Source: Vibrio splendidus
GTDB lineage: Bacteria > Pseudomonadota > Gammaproteobacteria > Enterobacterales > Vibrionaceae
NCBI RefSeq assembly: GCF_003345295.1
Contig: NZ_CP031055.1
Location: 2,976,001 to 3,040,000, forward strand
Direction of reading: 5' to 3'
Length of the DNA stretch: 64,000 bases
A program made the position numbers and the translations under genes. Below are positions 1 through 9,494 of the stretch, one piece after another. The stretch's first letter is position 1; every line of letters begins with the position of its first letter. The notes beneath the pieces were generated by a model. It worked only from the letters and a program-made list of their open reading frames with translations, searched no databases and was not told the origin of the DNA.

Positions 1-2470
1 TGACCTCTTGTTCTTTGGCGACCTCAGATAGCGAAGAAGCAAACAAGCGAGCAGCATTTAATGGCTGCATCAAATCGTGACTCACAGCCGCAAGAAAACG
101 ACTCTTGGATTGTGATTCTTGATCAGAGATTTGCGTCGCCTTTACCAAGCGATGGTTAAGCTTCTCGAGTTCTTGAGTTCGTTCATGCACTCTCGATTCC
201 AAGCTTTCGTTAGCATCTTTTAGCGCTTGCTCTGCTTGTCGGAATACCGTGATGTCGGTAAAGCTCATCACAAAGCCACCACTTGGCATCGGGTTACCTT
301 GCACTTCAATCACTCGACCATCAGGACGAATACGAGAAGAAGTATGTCGGGTGCCTTGTTCAAGGTGATAAACACGGCGGCGAACGTGATCTTCCGGGTC
401 GCCAGGACCACACAAACCTTGCTCAGCATTATGGCGAATCACATCTGAAATGGGTCGACCAACCTGAATCAAGCCAGCAGGGAACTCAAACAGTTCTAAG
501 TAACGTTGATTCCACGCCACCAGCCTCATTTGTTTGTCGATTACTGCAATACCTTGGCCAATATGTTCAATCGCACCTTGCAGTAAACCACGACTGAAGT
601 CGTACAGCTCAGAGGCTTCATCAACGATAGTCGCAACCTCTTCAAGCTGCATGTTTCTGCCTTGTAAAGCAGAAGTGAGTACTAACTTAGCAGACGAAGC
701 ACCAAACACCCCAGCAAGCACGCGCTCTGCATGTCTAATCAGGCTTGCAGGTGCTTGTTGATTAGGAAGTAACGGCTGGCCGTGTTGTTGCCAATAGCTG
801 TGTAAGGCGCTTTTCGCTCGCTTTCGACCCACAAAACGCGATGCCAACATCTCTAATTCTGCGACTGTCACACGGTTCTGATAGAGGCTGATGTTCTCAT
901 TTTCAGGCAGTGGTGTACCAACAAATGCTGCCGATTGTAAGCGCTCACTTAGGCTTGGTCTGGTCGTCATAGAGACCACGGCATAGCACAAGGTATTGAG
1001 TAAAATACTCAGCACTATGCCCCAATTGGAGCTGCTAACATCCCAACTTCTCAGCAGTTCTGGCGGCGTGATAATCCAAAGCAGTAAGTTACTTTCGCTA
1101 TCGCCCGCTAGCATGCTGGTTTGACTCATCAGGGTAATCAGCCAGATCACCGAACCGACAAGCAAACCGACATAGACACCCTTTCGGTTTCCGGGACGCC
1201 AGTACAATCCACCAATTAATGCAGGAGCGAACTGAGCAATCGCAGCAAAAGAAAGAAAGCCAATCGCCGACAATGAATGGATAGTATCGAGGGCCTGATA
1301 AAACAACCAAGCACCAAGTAACAGCAGCAAAATTAACCCGCGTCGAATCACCAGTAACAGGCCAGAAAAATGTCGATGTGTTCTTTGGGTTAGACGCATA
1401 CGGCGCAGCAGCAATGGCATCACTAAATCATTTGATACCATGATCGCTAATGCGATGGTCGATACAATCACCATGCCACTCGCTGCCGAAGTACCTCCGA
1501 GGAAAGCTAACAAAGCAATGTGATTCGCACCTTCTGCCATTGGCACGCTGATAACGTAAGTATCAGCCGGCATGTCAGTGAGCAACCCTTGTCCTGCCCA
1601 AGCAATTGGCAGCACGAACAGTCCCATCAAAATCAGGTAAAGCGGAAACAGCCAGCGAGCAGTATGCAAATCTTGAGGACGTTCGTTCTCAACCACCATG
1701 GTGTGGAATTGGCGCGGCAGACAGACAATCGCCAACATGGTTAAAACGGTATGAATAATTAAGGTCGGAATATTCGGCGATTCGTAGGTGGAAGCCGCTA
1801 CATCAAGCAGGTCGATTTTGTCACTGCTCACCGCCAGGTACATGATGAACAAGCCAACAATCAAAAATGCCGCGAGCTTAACGATGGATTCAAACGCTAC
1901 AGCCATCATCATGCCACGGTGGTGTTCAGTGTTATCGATGTGTCGCGTGCCAAACAGCATCGTAAAAATGGCCAATGCACCGACCACAAACCAAGAGACG
2001 TGATAGTCCTGATAACCAAAATCAGTGGCTAGGTTTGGCGCAACAATATCTAAGCCCATGGTAATACCGCGCAATTGCAGGGCGATATAAGGAAGAATGC
2101 CAACCACAGCGATAATGGTCACCGCCACCGCTAAGCCTTGAGATTTTCCATAACGAGCCGCGATAAAGTCGGCAATAGAGGTGATGTGTTCACGCTTGGC
2201 GATGAGGATCAGCCGAGCTAAGATCCGCCATCCCAACGTGAAAACTAAAATAGGGGCAAGGTAGATGGGCAAGAAGGACCATGGGTTATTGCTCGCCTGC
2301 CCGACCGTTCCATAAAAGGTCCAAGAGGTACAATACACCGCAATAGAAAGGCTATAGATCCATGGACGCCAGCGTGATAGCCAACGAACTTGCCTGTCTC
2401 CATACCAAGCGATCAAAAACAACACGCCCAAATAGGCTAAAGAGACTGGAATTACTATCCATCCTTGCAT
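1..2470 (-). CDS. crbS: CrbS-type sensor histidine kinase with solute-symporter domain (3' end outside window)
   Basis: The open frame runs from an ATG at 2470 (AAGGG upstream as ribosome site) to the left edge, 823 codons without a stop. The N-terminal half is a multi-spanning sodium/solute-symporter-like membrane domain. It is followed by a STAC-like linker (about residues 545-610), a PAS domain (about 630-750), a heptad-like helix and the phosphoacceptor H-box SHDLMQPLNAARL, with His798. The catalytic ATPase part lies beyond the window. In Vibrio cholerae the kinase at this locus, CrbS with CrbR, switches on acs during acetate use. The identity rests on this architecture plus acs lying 4 kb away. 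A CbrA-like amino-acid sensing role is the alternative. Confidence 0.85.
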   Translation of the reverse strand, partial: MQGWIVIPVSLAYLGVLFLIAWYGDRQVRWLSRWRPWIYSLSIAVYCTSWTFYGTVGQASNNPWSFLPIYLAPILVFTLGWRILARLILIAKREHITSIADFIAARYGKSQGLAVAVTIIAVVGILPYIALQLRGITMGLDIVAPNLATDFGYQDYHVSWFVVGALAIFTMLFGTRHIDNTEHHRGMMMAVAFESIVKLAAFLIVGLFIMYLAVSSDKIDLLDVAASTYESPNIPTLIIHTVLTMLAIVCLPRQFHTMVVENERPQDLHTARWLFPLYLILMGLFVLPIAWAGQGLLTDMPADTYVISVPMAEGANHIALLAFLGGTSAASGMVIVSTIALAIMVSNDLVMPLLLRRMRLTQRTHRHFSGLLLVIRRGLILLLLLGAWLFYQALDTIHSLSAIGFLSFAAIAQFAPALIGGLYWRPGNRKGVYVGLLVGSVIWLITLMSQTSMLAGDSESNLLLWIITPPELLRSWDVSSSNWGIVLSILLNTLCYAVVSMTTRPSLSERLQSAAFVGTPLPENENISLYQNRVTVAELEMLASRFVGRKRAKSALHSYWQQHGQPLLPNQQAPASLIRHAERVLAGVFGASSAKLVLTSALQGRNMQLEEVATIVDEASELYDFSRGLLQGAIEHIGQGIAVIDKQMRLVAWNQRYLELFEFPAGLIQVGRPISDVIRHNAEQGLCGPGDPEDHVRRRVYHLEQGTRHTSSRIRPDGRVIEVQGNPMPSGGFVMSFTDITVFRQAEQALKDANESLESRVHERTQELEKLNHRLVKATQISDQESQSKSRFLAAVSHDLMQPLNAARLFASSLSEVAKEQEV

Positions 2471-2490
2471 TAAAAACCCTTTTTCATCCA

Positions 2491-2521
2491 TAAAAAAACC
2501 TCTCCATAAGGGAGAGGTTTC
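2491..2521 (-). terminator. Intrinsic terminator after the MFS transporter gene
   Basis: Read on the minus strand, a CCTCTCC/GGAGAGG stem with a short loop is followed by seven T. It sits between the stop of the MFS gene and the start of crbS, so crbS probably has its own promoter or depends on readthrough. Confidence 0.75.
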
Positions 2522-2580
2522 ATTTAACTAGGGAAGTGCGTTTAACTCAATCGCATCGCTTAAATTCTGTGCTTTAGGCT

Positions 2581-3771
2581 TTAATTCTGAGCATCAGATT
2601 GAGCTGAGGCTGTTTGATTAACCTCAACGACTGAACTTCTTTCATCAACCTTAATGAACAGTGCAAGTGCGCCCATTGCGGCCATACCCCAGAAGATATT
2701 GGCACCCCAAAGCTCATATCCCCAACCACTTAAGGTGGTCATTAGTGCGATAAATGCACCCAATGGAATCGCATTATAGAGAGCTTGTAGCGCAACCATC
2801 TTGTTCTGTTCTTCAGATTGGATGTATTGAATCGCTGCGATGTGTGCCATAGCAAACGTCACACCATGCAGCAGCTGCACCGTAACCAGTGCGAAAATCG
2901 CTGTGGTAGACGCGGTAATACCCCAACGAGCCATCACCCCAATTGCCGCTACCACGAACAGAGTACGCAGTGACCAACCAGAGAATAAGCGCTTACTTAA
3001 CGCAAATACGGCCACCTCAGCGACAACACCAAGGCTCCACAAATAACCGATGATCGCTTCTGAGTGACCGGCTTCTTTCCAATAAATTGCACTAAAGCTG
3101 TAGTAAGCCGCATGGCTACCTTGCAACAGTGCCATCAAGGCTAAAAATTTCACCACTGACGACTCGCGCAGTAACTCACCTAGTTTTGGTCGCACCGCTT
3201 GTTGCTCAGATTGTGTTACTGGCATCACATTGGGATTTCTCATCGCAAGAATCAACGACAACAACACACCGGCAAGCGCTGTATACAAAATCATGTCAGT
3301 GCCGAATTCAGCCACTAGATAACCAACCACGGTTGAACCCGCGATAAAAGCAACCGAACCCCAAAGGCGAGTTCGGCCGTAGTCGAGCATCTTAAGACGA
3401 CTGTAATGGTTAGCCATTGCGTCAGAAAGAGGAATGATCGGCCCACAACACAGGTTAAACAGTACCGTTGCCAGCAACATCAGTATAAAACTGCCACCCG
3501 TGAAAAAGTGGAAGCCTACAAACAACAGCGCGGCGAAACTCAAACAGCGTAAAGCTGGCATCAAGTGTTCAACTTTATGGATACGTGGCGTAATCACTAG
3601 ATTGGCCACACAACGCGTCGCAAAGCCGATACCAATCAATACACCAATATCACCAGCAGACACGCCTTGGTCTTCAAACCACAACGCCCAAAATGGCAAG
3701 TACACGCCATACGCAAAAAAGAAACCAAGAAAATACTGAGAGATCCAGCCATAGGGTGAAGGGCTAAACAT
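2581..3771 (-). CDS. MFS transporter, 3-phenylpropionate permease (HcaT) type
   Basis: The gene encodes a 396-residue, strongly hydrophobic protein with about twelve membrane segments. It opens with a short hydrophilic stretch and the motif SQYFLGFFFAYGVYLPFWAL, typical of the HcaT/nucleoside-symporter-like branch of the major facilitator superfamily. It would sit in the inner membrane and import a small organic acid. The family name comes from the E. coli phenylpropionate permease, but no aromatic-degradation genes are nearby and the substrate is unknown. The position between crbS and acs suggests, without proving, a carboxylate substrate. The gene ends in its own terminator. Confidence 0.75.
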   Translation of the reverse strand: MFSPSPYGWISQYFLGFFFAYGVYLPFWALWFEDQGVSAGDIGVLIGIGFATRCVANLVITPRIHKVEHLMPALRCLSFAALLFVGFHFFTGGSFILMLLATVLFNLCCGPIIPLSDAMANHYSRLKMLDYGRTRLWGSVAFIAGSTVVGYLVAEFGTDMILYTALAGVLLSLILAMRNPNVMPVTQSEQQAVRPKLGELLRESSVVKFLALMALLQGSHAAYYSFSAIYWKEAGHSEAIIGYLWSLGVVAEVAVFALSKRLFSGWSLRTLFVVAAIGVMARWGITASTTAIFALVTVQLLHGVTFAMAHIAAIQYIQSEEQNKMVALQALYNAIPLGAFIALMTTLSGWGYELWGANIFWGMAAMGALALFIKVDERSSVVEVNQTASAQSDAQN

Positions 3772-4009
3772 AAATAACCTATAAAGTGTGCGGAAAAAGG
3801 CAGCACCAATTATGCCTATCTCGCATACGATGAAAAAGGGAATTATTACTGGGATGCTATTCCTATATTCAATTTACTTGGATATCGCATTTCAACGAGA
3901 TATCTCAGGCTCATCGATACCCATACTCGCATTTAGACTAAAGTCGTCTGGAGCTTCGCTGGTATTTTGTCAGACTGATTAAAGACTCCCATTTCTTCTT
4001 GTGATGCTT

Positions 4010-5836
4010 ATGCCTGACAAATTTAATATGCAGCACCCACCCTTCGATAGCCTGTCCGACACCGAACAGTTGAAGCTGCGCTCTTCATTAGACGTGGTGT
4101 ATTACCGCTCTCAAGAAGTAATACTGGAAGCCGATAGGCCGAGCCGACACCTGCACATTTTGATCAAAGGGGCTGTTGAAGAGCGCGCGAGCAGTGATGG
4201 CGAGATTTACGCACACTATGCCAATGACGATATTTTTGATGTGCGCAGCCAATTTGAACCTCACACCAAACACCAATATATCGCGCTCGAAGATACATTA
4301 AGTTATCTGCTGCCCACTGATATTTTTCTCGAGCTTTACCACGCCAATGGCCAATTCGCCGCCTACTTTGATAGTAACCTATCAACACGTAAAGCACTGA
4401 TCGAAGCCGCCCAACAACAGCAGAATCTAGCCGAGTTCATATTGACCAAAGTGGATGACTCTATCTATCACCCACCACTGATACTTGAACCGAACCAGCC
4501 TATCAACCAAGTCACTCAAACCCTTAAAGAACGAGGGTTGGACTCAGCTCTGATTCATTTGGAACATGATGATCCAAAAGCTTTTGGATCATCATGTTCC
4601 TTACCGTATGGAATCGTCACTCGAACCAATTTATTGCATGCTGTGATGCTCGATAATTTCCCACTGGATGCGCCCGTCGGCAAGATCGCGACGTTTCCGG
4701 TGATGCACGTAAATCAAGGCGACTTCTTGTTTAACGCCATGATCACCATGACCAGAAATCGAGTAAAAAGGTTGATGGTTTGTGATGGTCTAAATGCGGT
4801 TGGCATGGTGGACATGACACAGATCCTCAGTGCATTCTCCACTCACTCTCACGTTCTTACTTTGCGTATTGCGCGAGCCACCAGCATTGAAGAGTTGTCA
4901 ATGGCCTCTAACAAACAGCGTCAACTGGTCGAGAGCTTGCTCAGTAACGGGATTCGCACACGCTTTATCATGGAGCTGATTTCTGCTGTTAATGAACAGA
5001 TCATAGAGAAGGCTTTTGAGTTGGTGATCCCACCTGCACTGCATAATCATTGCTGCCTAATCGTGTTGGGTTCCGAAGGCCGTGGAGAACAGATTCTCAA
5101 AACCGATCAAGACAACGCGCTAATAATTCAAGATGGCTTGGAGTGGCATCAATGCCAAAGTGCCATGAACGATCTCACCCACACACTGCAGCAATTGGGC
5201 TATCCACTGTGCCCGGGCAATGTGATGGTCAACAACCCGAAATGGGTACATTCAGAAAAAGAGTGGAAACAAACGCTCACCCGTTGGGTAAAAAAAGCCA
5301 CGCCAGACACCGTGATGGATATTGCTATCATGGCGGATGCACACGCCGTTGCGGGTAACAGAGAGTTATTAAAACCAGTAAAACAACACCTCAGTGATTT
5401 GATGCTCGGACAGGAATTGATTCTGACTGAATTCTGCCGCCCTGCTCTGAACTTCTCGGTTCCCCTCACCCTGTTTGGTAATGTAAAAAAATCCAAATCA
5501 GGGCTCGATATCAAACAAGGCGGCATTTTCCCTATTGTGCATGGTGTGAGAGCGCTCTGTCTTGAGCATGGTGTCACGGTCAACAACACCTTCGAACGCA
5601 TTGAGCAGCTGGTCAGCAAGAAGGTATTAGAGCAAAGCACCGCAGACAATCTCAGTGAAGCTCTCAAACAATTCTTTAAGTGGCGCTTAGCCCAAAGGCT
5701 TTCTCAGCAGCACAGCAGCAACAAGATCAACGTCAAACTGATGGAGCGAGCAGACAGAGATCTGCTTCGTCATAGCCTACATGTGGTGAAGAAATTCAAG
5801 CAATGGCTAGGTTACCACTATCAGATAAGAGATTAG
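4010..5836 (+). CDS. Cyclic-nucleotide-binding/CBS/DUF294 nucleotidyltransferase-like signalling protein
   Basis: The protein is about 608 residues. Possible starts are GTG 4001, ATG 4004 and ATG 4010; none has a good ribosome site, and I chose 4010. Domains in order: a CRP-like cyclic-nucleotide-binding fold (about 1-115), two CBS motifs (about 150-275; PYGIVTRTNLLH in the first, VGMVDMTQIL in the second), a GlnD-like nucleotidyltransferase (GSEGRGEQ then KTDQDNAL, about 353-370) and a helical DUF294 C-terminal part. CBS pairs commonly bind AMP or ATP, so the likely role is sensing energy state and modifying or binding a partner. The following exonuclease gene starts 11 bp after the stop and acs lies further on. 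The target is unknown. Confidence 0.8.
   Translation: MPDKFNMQHPPFDSLSDTEQLKLRSSLDVVYYRSQEVILEADRPSRHLHILIKGAVEERASSDGEIYAHYANDDIFDVRSQFEPHTKHQYIALEDTLSYLLPTDIFLELYHANGQFAAYFDSNLSTRKALIEAAQQQQNLAEFILTKVDDSIYHPPLILEPNQPINQVTQTLKERGLDSALIHLEHDDPKAFGSSCSLPYGIVTRTNLLHAVMLDNFPLDAPVGKIATFPVMHVNQGDFLFNAMITMTRNRVKRLMVCDGLNAVGMVDMTQILSAFSTHSHVLTLRIARATSIEELSMASNKQRQLVESLLSNGIRTRFIMELISAVNEQIIEKAFELVIPPALHNHCCLIVLGSEGRGEQILKTDQDNALIIQDGLEWHQCQSAMNDLTHTLQQLGYPLCPGNVMVNNPKWVHSEKEWKQTLTRWVKKATPDTVMDIAIMADAHAVAGNRELLKPVKQHLSDLMLGQELILTEFCRPALNFSVPLTLFGNVKKSKSGLDIKQGGIFPIVHGVRALCLEHGVTVNNTFERIEQLVSKKVLEQSTADNLSEALKQFFKWRLAQRLSQQHSSNKINVKLMERADRDLLRHSLHVVKKFKQWLGYHYQIRD
4561..4600. repeat. Perfect 40-bp palindrome inside a coding sequence
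   Basis: Bases 4561-4580 are the exact reverse complement of 4581-4600, with no spacer; the flanking bases 4560 and 4601 do not pair. The palindrome encodes about residues 185-197 of the CBS/DUF294 protein (EHDDPKAFGSSCS), just before the first CBS motif PYGIVTRT. The reading frame is kept. The mRNA would form a very stable stem at this point. Confidence 0.95.
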
Positions 5837-5847
5837 GCGGCTGAACG

Positions 5848-6480
5848 ATGAATAGATTGGTTCGTTATTACTGGCATCACAAGCTCAAAGGCTCTCATTA
5901 TCAGCCTCTGTTTGCTACGCCTACGCATAATGAATATGTATCGCTCGATTGTGAAACCACCAGCCTCGACCCTAATCAGGCGGAATTAGTCACTATTGCC
6001 GCGACAAAGATCATCGGTAACCGAATCATTACCAGCCAACCTTTTGAAGTTCGACTCAGAGCCCCTCAGTCACTCGATTGTAATTCCATCAAAATCCACC
6101 GCATTCGCCATCAAGATCTAAAGCACGGTATAGAAGAGAAACAAGCTCTAATTGAGCTACTGAACTTCATCGGAAATCGTCCTTTAGTCGGCTATCACAT
6201 CCGCTATGATAAAAAGATTCTCGACCGTGCCTGTTTAAAACAGCTGGGATTTCCACTGCCTAACCGATTAATCGAAGTGAGCCAGCTCTACCAAGACAAA
6301 CTCGAAAGGCAGCTACCCAATGCCTATTTTGACCTCAGTATCGATGCCATCTGTCGTCAGCTCGATTTACCTATCCCGGTCAATAAACATGATGCATTAC
6401 AAGATGCTATCTCCGCTGCGCTGATTTTTGTTCGCCTAAAGCACGGCGACTTACCGCGCTTCAACTCTTCGTATACCTAA
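5848..6480 (+). CDS. DnaQ-like DEDDh 3'-5' exonuclease
   Basis: The gene encodes a 210-residue protein of the DNA polymerase III epsilon/RNase T superfamily. The metal-binding motifs are visible: LDCETTSLD (ExoI, about residues 33-41), VGYHIRYDKKILD (ExoII) and the C-terminal HDALQDA (ExoIII, H-x4-D). The gene begins 11 bp after the CBS/DUF294 gene and is almost certainly co-transcribed with it. It lacks the polymerase-binding C-terminal part of true DnaQ, so it is a stand-alone exonuclease and not the replicative proofreader. This gene pair next to acs recurs in gammaproteobacteria; why they travel together is not known. Confidence 0.85.
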   Translation: MNRLVRYYWHHKLKGSHYQPLFATPTHNEYVSLDCETTSLDPNQAELVTIAATKIIGNRIITSQPFEVRLRAPQSLDCNSIKIHRIRHQDLKHGIEEKQALIELLNFIGNRPLVGYHIRYDKKILDRACLKQLGFPLPNRLIEVSQLYQDKLERQLPNAYFDLSIDAICRQLDLPIPVNKHDALQDAISAALIFVRLKHGDLPRFNSSYT

Positions 6481-6698
6481 TTCAACTACTGCCTTTCCAC
6501 ATAGAGAGCAATCTCTCAAAAATGAACTTAACTCGCTATTTTTTAAGTGAAAAGCGGCGTCTCATCCTAAAGTCTAATTGTGGAAATCGCCGTCCTAGCC
6601 GAGAGTGATAGCACAACGACGGTTCTGTAATAGACCTAGAAACTGAACACAAAGGAAGTTGCCAGTTCATTAGGAATGTAGGCACAAGGAGAGATGCA

Positions 6699-8648
6699 AT
6701 GAGTGAAGCCCACGTTTATCCGGTAAAAGAAAATATTAAATCAACCACACACGCGGATAATGACACTTACCTAGCCATGTACCAGCAATCTGTTTCTGAC
6801 CCTGAAGGCTTTTGGGGTGAACACGGAAAAATCGTTGATTGGATTAAGCCTTTCACACAGGTAAAAAACACCTCTTTCGACCCTGGCCACATTGACATTC
6901 GCTGGTTTGAAGATGGCACGCTTAACGTTTCAGCCAACTGTATCGACCGCCACCTTGCTGAGCGCGGTGATGAAGTCGCTATTATCTGGGAAGGCGATGA
7001 CCCGGCTGATGACAAAACGCTAACTTTTAATGAACTACACAAAGAAGTGTGCCTGTTTTCAAATGCTCTAAAAGAGCAAGGTGTACGCAAAGGTGATGTG
7101 GTTTGTTTATACATGCCAATGGTACCAGAAGCTGCAGTAGCCATGCTGGCATGTACCCGTATCGGTGCGGTTCACACAGTCGTATTTGGTGGTTTCTCAC
7201 CAGAAGCTCTGTCTGGTCGTATTATCGATTCAAATTCTAAAGTCGTTATCACTGCCGATGAAGGCGTGCGTGGCGGCCGTGCTGTTCCACTGAAGAAAAA
7301 CGTCGATGAAGCACTGACTAACCCTGAAGTAAAGAACATCGAGAAGGTTGTTGTATTCAAACGCACCGGCGGTGATGTTGCTTGGCACGAACACCGCGAT
7401 GTGTGGTGGCATGATGCTATCGCAAATGTATCGGCAGATTGCCCACCAGAAGAGATGAACGCAGAAGACCCACTATTCATCCTTTATACGTCAGGCTCTA
7501 CAGGTAAACCGAAAGGTGTTATGCACACCACAGGTGGCTACCTTGTTTATGCAGCCATGACCTTCAAATACGTATTCGACTACCAAGAAGGCGAAACCTT
7601 CTGGTGTACAGCAGATGTGGGCTGGATTACTGGTCACACTTACCTTGTCTACGGTCCACTTGCCAATGGTGCAAAAACCATTCTGTTTGAAGGCGTGCCG
7701 AATTACCCGAACACAAGCCGCATGAGTGAAGTGGTCGATAAGCATCAAGTTAATATTCTTTATACTGCACCAACGGCGATTCGTGCCCTAATGGCAAAAG
7801 GCAATGAAGCGGTTGAAGGTACTTCTCGTGACAGCCTAAGAGTCATGGGTTCGGTAGGTGAGCCTATCAACCCTGAAGCGTGGGAGTGGTATTACAAAAC
7901 AATTGGTAATGAGCAGTCTCCGATTGTCGATACATGGTGGCAAACAGAAACGGGCGGTATCTTAATCTCACCATTGCCAGGCGCAACGGACTTAAAACCA
8001 GGTTCAGCGACTCGTCCATTCTTCGGTGTGCAACCAGCGCTTGTTGATAACATGGGTAACATCATTGAGGGTGCAACAGACGGCAACCTTGTGATTCTTG
8101 ACTCTTGGCCAGGCCAAATGCGTACCGTACATGGCGATCATGACCGTTTTGAACAGACTTACTTCTCAACCTTTAAAGGCATGTACTTTACGAGTGATGG
8201 TGCTCGTCGTGATGAAGACGGTTATTACTGGATTACGGGCCGTGTGGATGACGTGCTTAACGTATCAGGTCACCGTATGGGTACCGCTGAGATTGAATCG
8301 GCACTAGTAGCATTCGATAAGATTGCAGAGGCAGCGATTGTGGGCATTCCTCATGATATTAAAGGCCAAGCAATTTACGCTTACATCACGTTGAATGATG
8401 GTGAGTTCCCAACCGCAGAGCTTCATAAAGAAGTGAAAGACTGGGTACGTAAAGAGATTGGCCCAATCGCAACACCAGATGTACTGCATTGGACAGATTC
8501 TTTGCCAAAAACTCGTTCAGGCAAAATCATGCGTCGTATCCTACGTAAGATTGCCACAGGCGATACTGGCAACCTAGGCGATACGTCGACACTGGCAGAC
8601 CCAAGCGTAGTTGATAAGCTGATTGCTGAGAAAGCAGAACTGGCATAA
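6699..8648 (+). CDS. acs: Acetyl-coenzyme A synthetase
   Basis: The enzyme activates acetate with ATP and CoA to acetyl-CoA through an acetyl-adenylate and is the high-affinity route for acetate uptake. The 649 residues match the family length. Visible motifs are the P-loop YTSGSTGKPKGV (about 265-276), the adenylation motif WWQTETGG (about 413-420), and near the C-terminus PKTRSGKIMRR, in which Lys609 is the residue reversibly acetylated by Pat-type enzymes. AAGGAGAG precedes the ATG. The gene is followed by its own terminator. The 218 bp upstream of the gene (6481-6698) hold its promoter, but I see no convincing CRP site there. CrbS at the left edge is the likely regulator. Confidence 0.98.
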   Translation: MSEAHVYPVKENIKSTTHADNDTYLAMYQQSVSDPEGFWGEHGKIVDWIKPFTQVKNTSFDPGHIDIRWFEDGTLNVSANCIDRHLAERGDEVAIIWEGDDPADDKTLTFNELHKEVCLFSNALKEQGVRKGDVVCLYMPMVPEAAVAMLACTRIGAVHTVVFGGFSPEALSGRIIDSNSKVVITADEGVRGGRAVPLKKNVDEALTNPEVKNIEKVVVFKRTGGDVAWHEHRDVWWHDAIANVSADCPPEEMNAEDPLFILYTSGSTGKPKGVMHTTGGYLVYAAMTFKYVFDYQEGETFWCTADVGWITGHTYLVYGPLANGAKTILFEGVPNYPNTSRMSEVVDKHQVNILYTAPTAIRALMAKGNEAVEGTSRDSLRVMGSVGEPINPEAWEWYYKTIGNEQSPIVDTWWQTETGGILISPLPGATDLKPGSATRPFFGVQPALVDNMGNIIEGATDGNLVILDSWPGQMRTVHGDHDRFEQTYFSTFKGMYFTSDGARRDEDGYYWITGRVDDVLNVSGHRMGTAEIESALVAFDKIAEAAIVGIPHDIKGQAIYAYITLNDGEFPTAELHKEVKDWVRKEIGPIATPDVLHWTDSLPKTRSGKIMRRILRKIATGDTGNLGDTSTLADPSVVDKLIAEKAELA

Positions 8649-8693
8649 GCAACCCGTCACATTAGCTTATCACTGTTTAAAACAGCCATTAAT

Positions 8694-8721
8694 AAACCGT
8701 CACCTATGTGGCGGTTTTTTT
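8694..8721 (+). terminator. acs: Intrinsic terminator of acs
   Basis: An imperfect stem AAACCG-CAC / GTG-CGGTTT around CTAT is followed by a run of T, 45 bp after the acs stop. Confidence 0.75.
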
Positions 8722-8829
8722 ATGGCTGATCTTGATCTCAAATATCTTCGATAAAATTAAGGCAATCGCGGTTTTTTGTTAAGTTGATAACAATTTCATG
8801 CCGTACTTATAGGAGATTAGACCAGTAAA

Positions 8830-8860
8830 TTGCTGCGATTTGCGCTGAATTAGCTATAAT
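8830..8860 (+). promoter_or_regulatory. Putative promoter of aroQ-accB-accC
   Basis: A consensus TATAAT lies at 8855-8860, with a weak TTGCTG at 8830-8835 (19-bp spacer, longer than ideal). It would give a leader of roughly 100 nt before aroQ. The rest of the 8722-8970 gap shows no gene. Confidence 0.45.
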
Positions 8861-8970
8861 CTGGTTCTAATTTTTAAATTTGGGTTTTTCTTACTGGAAA
8901 TTAACCCCAAATTTTCAATAAAATGGCAACATTCACATTCGTAAACACGATAAAGGAAGATAGCCCCACA

Positions 8971-9420
8971 ATGTCTACAAAGTTTCGCATTCTAGTTTTA
9001 AATGGCCCAAACCTTAACCTGTTAGGCCTTAGAGAGCCTGCACACTACGGTTCTCAAACACTTGACCAGATTATTAGCTCTTTGACCGAGCAAGCGAAAA
9101 CACAAGATGTTGAGCTGTCTCACTTACAGTCAAATCGTGAGTATGAACTGATTGAAGCTATCCATAGTGCTTATCAAAATGTTGATTTCATTATTATCAA
9201 CCCAGCGGCCTTTACACATACCAGTGTGGCGTTGCGTGATGCACTACTTGGTGTTGCTATCCCATTTATTGAGGTTCATCTATCGAATGTTCACGCACGT
9301 GAACCATTCCGTCACCACTCTTATCTATCTGATAAAGCAGAAGGTGTGATTTGTGGCTTAGGTGCCCAAGGTTATCAATTTGCTTTGACGGCTGCGCTCA
9401 ACAAGCTCAACGCAAAGTAA
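8971..9420 (+). CDS. aroQ: Type II 3-dehydroquinate dehydratase
   Basis: Third step of the shikimate pathway: removes water from 3-dehydroquinate. From ATG 8971 the protein is 149 residues, the usual type II length, and begins with the family signature FRILVLNGPNLNLLGLREP. The frame is open back to 8923, but those 16 extra codons do not belong to the family and the AGGAAGA ribosome site fits 8971. Other expected elements are the flexible-loop region REP.HYG, the motif INPAAFTHTSVALRDAL and SNVHAREPFRHHS with the catalytic His. It is followed by accB and accC as in many gammaproteobacteria, probably in one operon. Confidence 0.97.
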   Translation: MSTKFRILVLNGPNLNLLGLREPAHYGSQTLDQIISSLTEQAKTQDVELSHLQSNREYELIEAIHSAYQNVDFIIINPAAFTHTSVALRDALLGVAIPFIEVHLSNVHAREPFRHHSYLSDKAEGVICGLGAQGYQFALTAALNKLNAK

Positions 9421-9494
9421 ATAAAAACAACGAACTATTACTAACCTACTCAGTCAAAGAGTAAGTTCAATCAACAGATAAAGAGAAAGAAACA

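Noticed and set aside
227..2003. Plus-strand open frames opposite the sensor kinase
   Set aside because: Their sequences have no family character and the minus-strand kinase frame is open throughout with clear domains.
3788..3982. 64-codon frame between the MFS and DUF294 genes
   Set aside because: No ribosome site or recognisable sequence; it lies in the divergent promoter region.
6481..6698. Possible CRP site upstream of acs
   Set aside because: I looked for TGTGA-N6-TCACA and found no convincing match.
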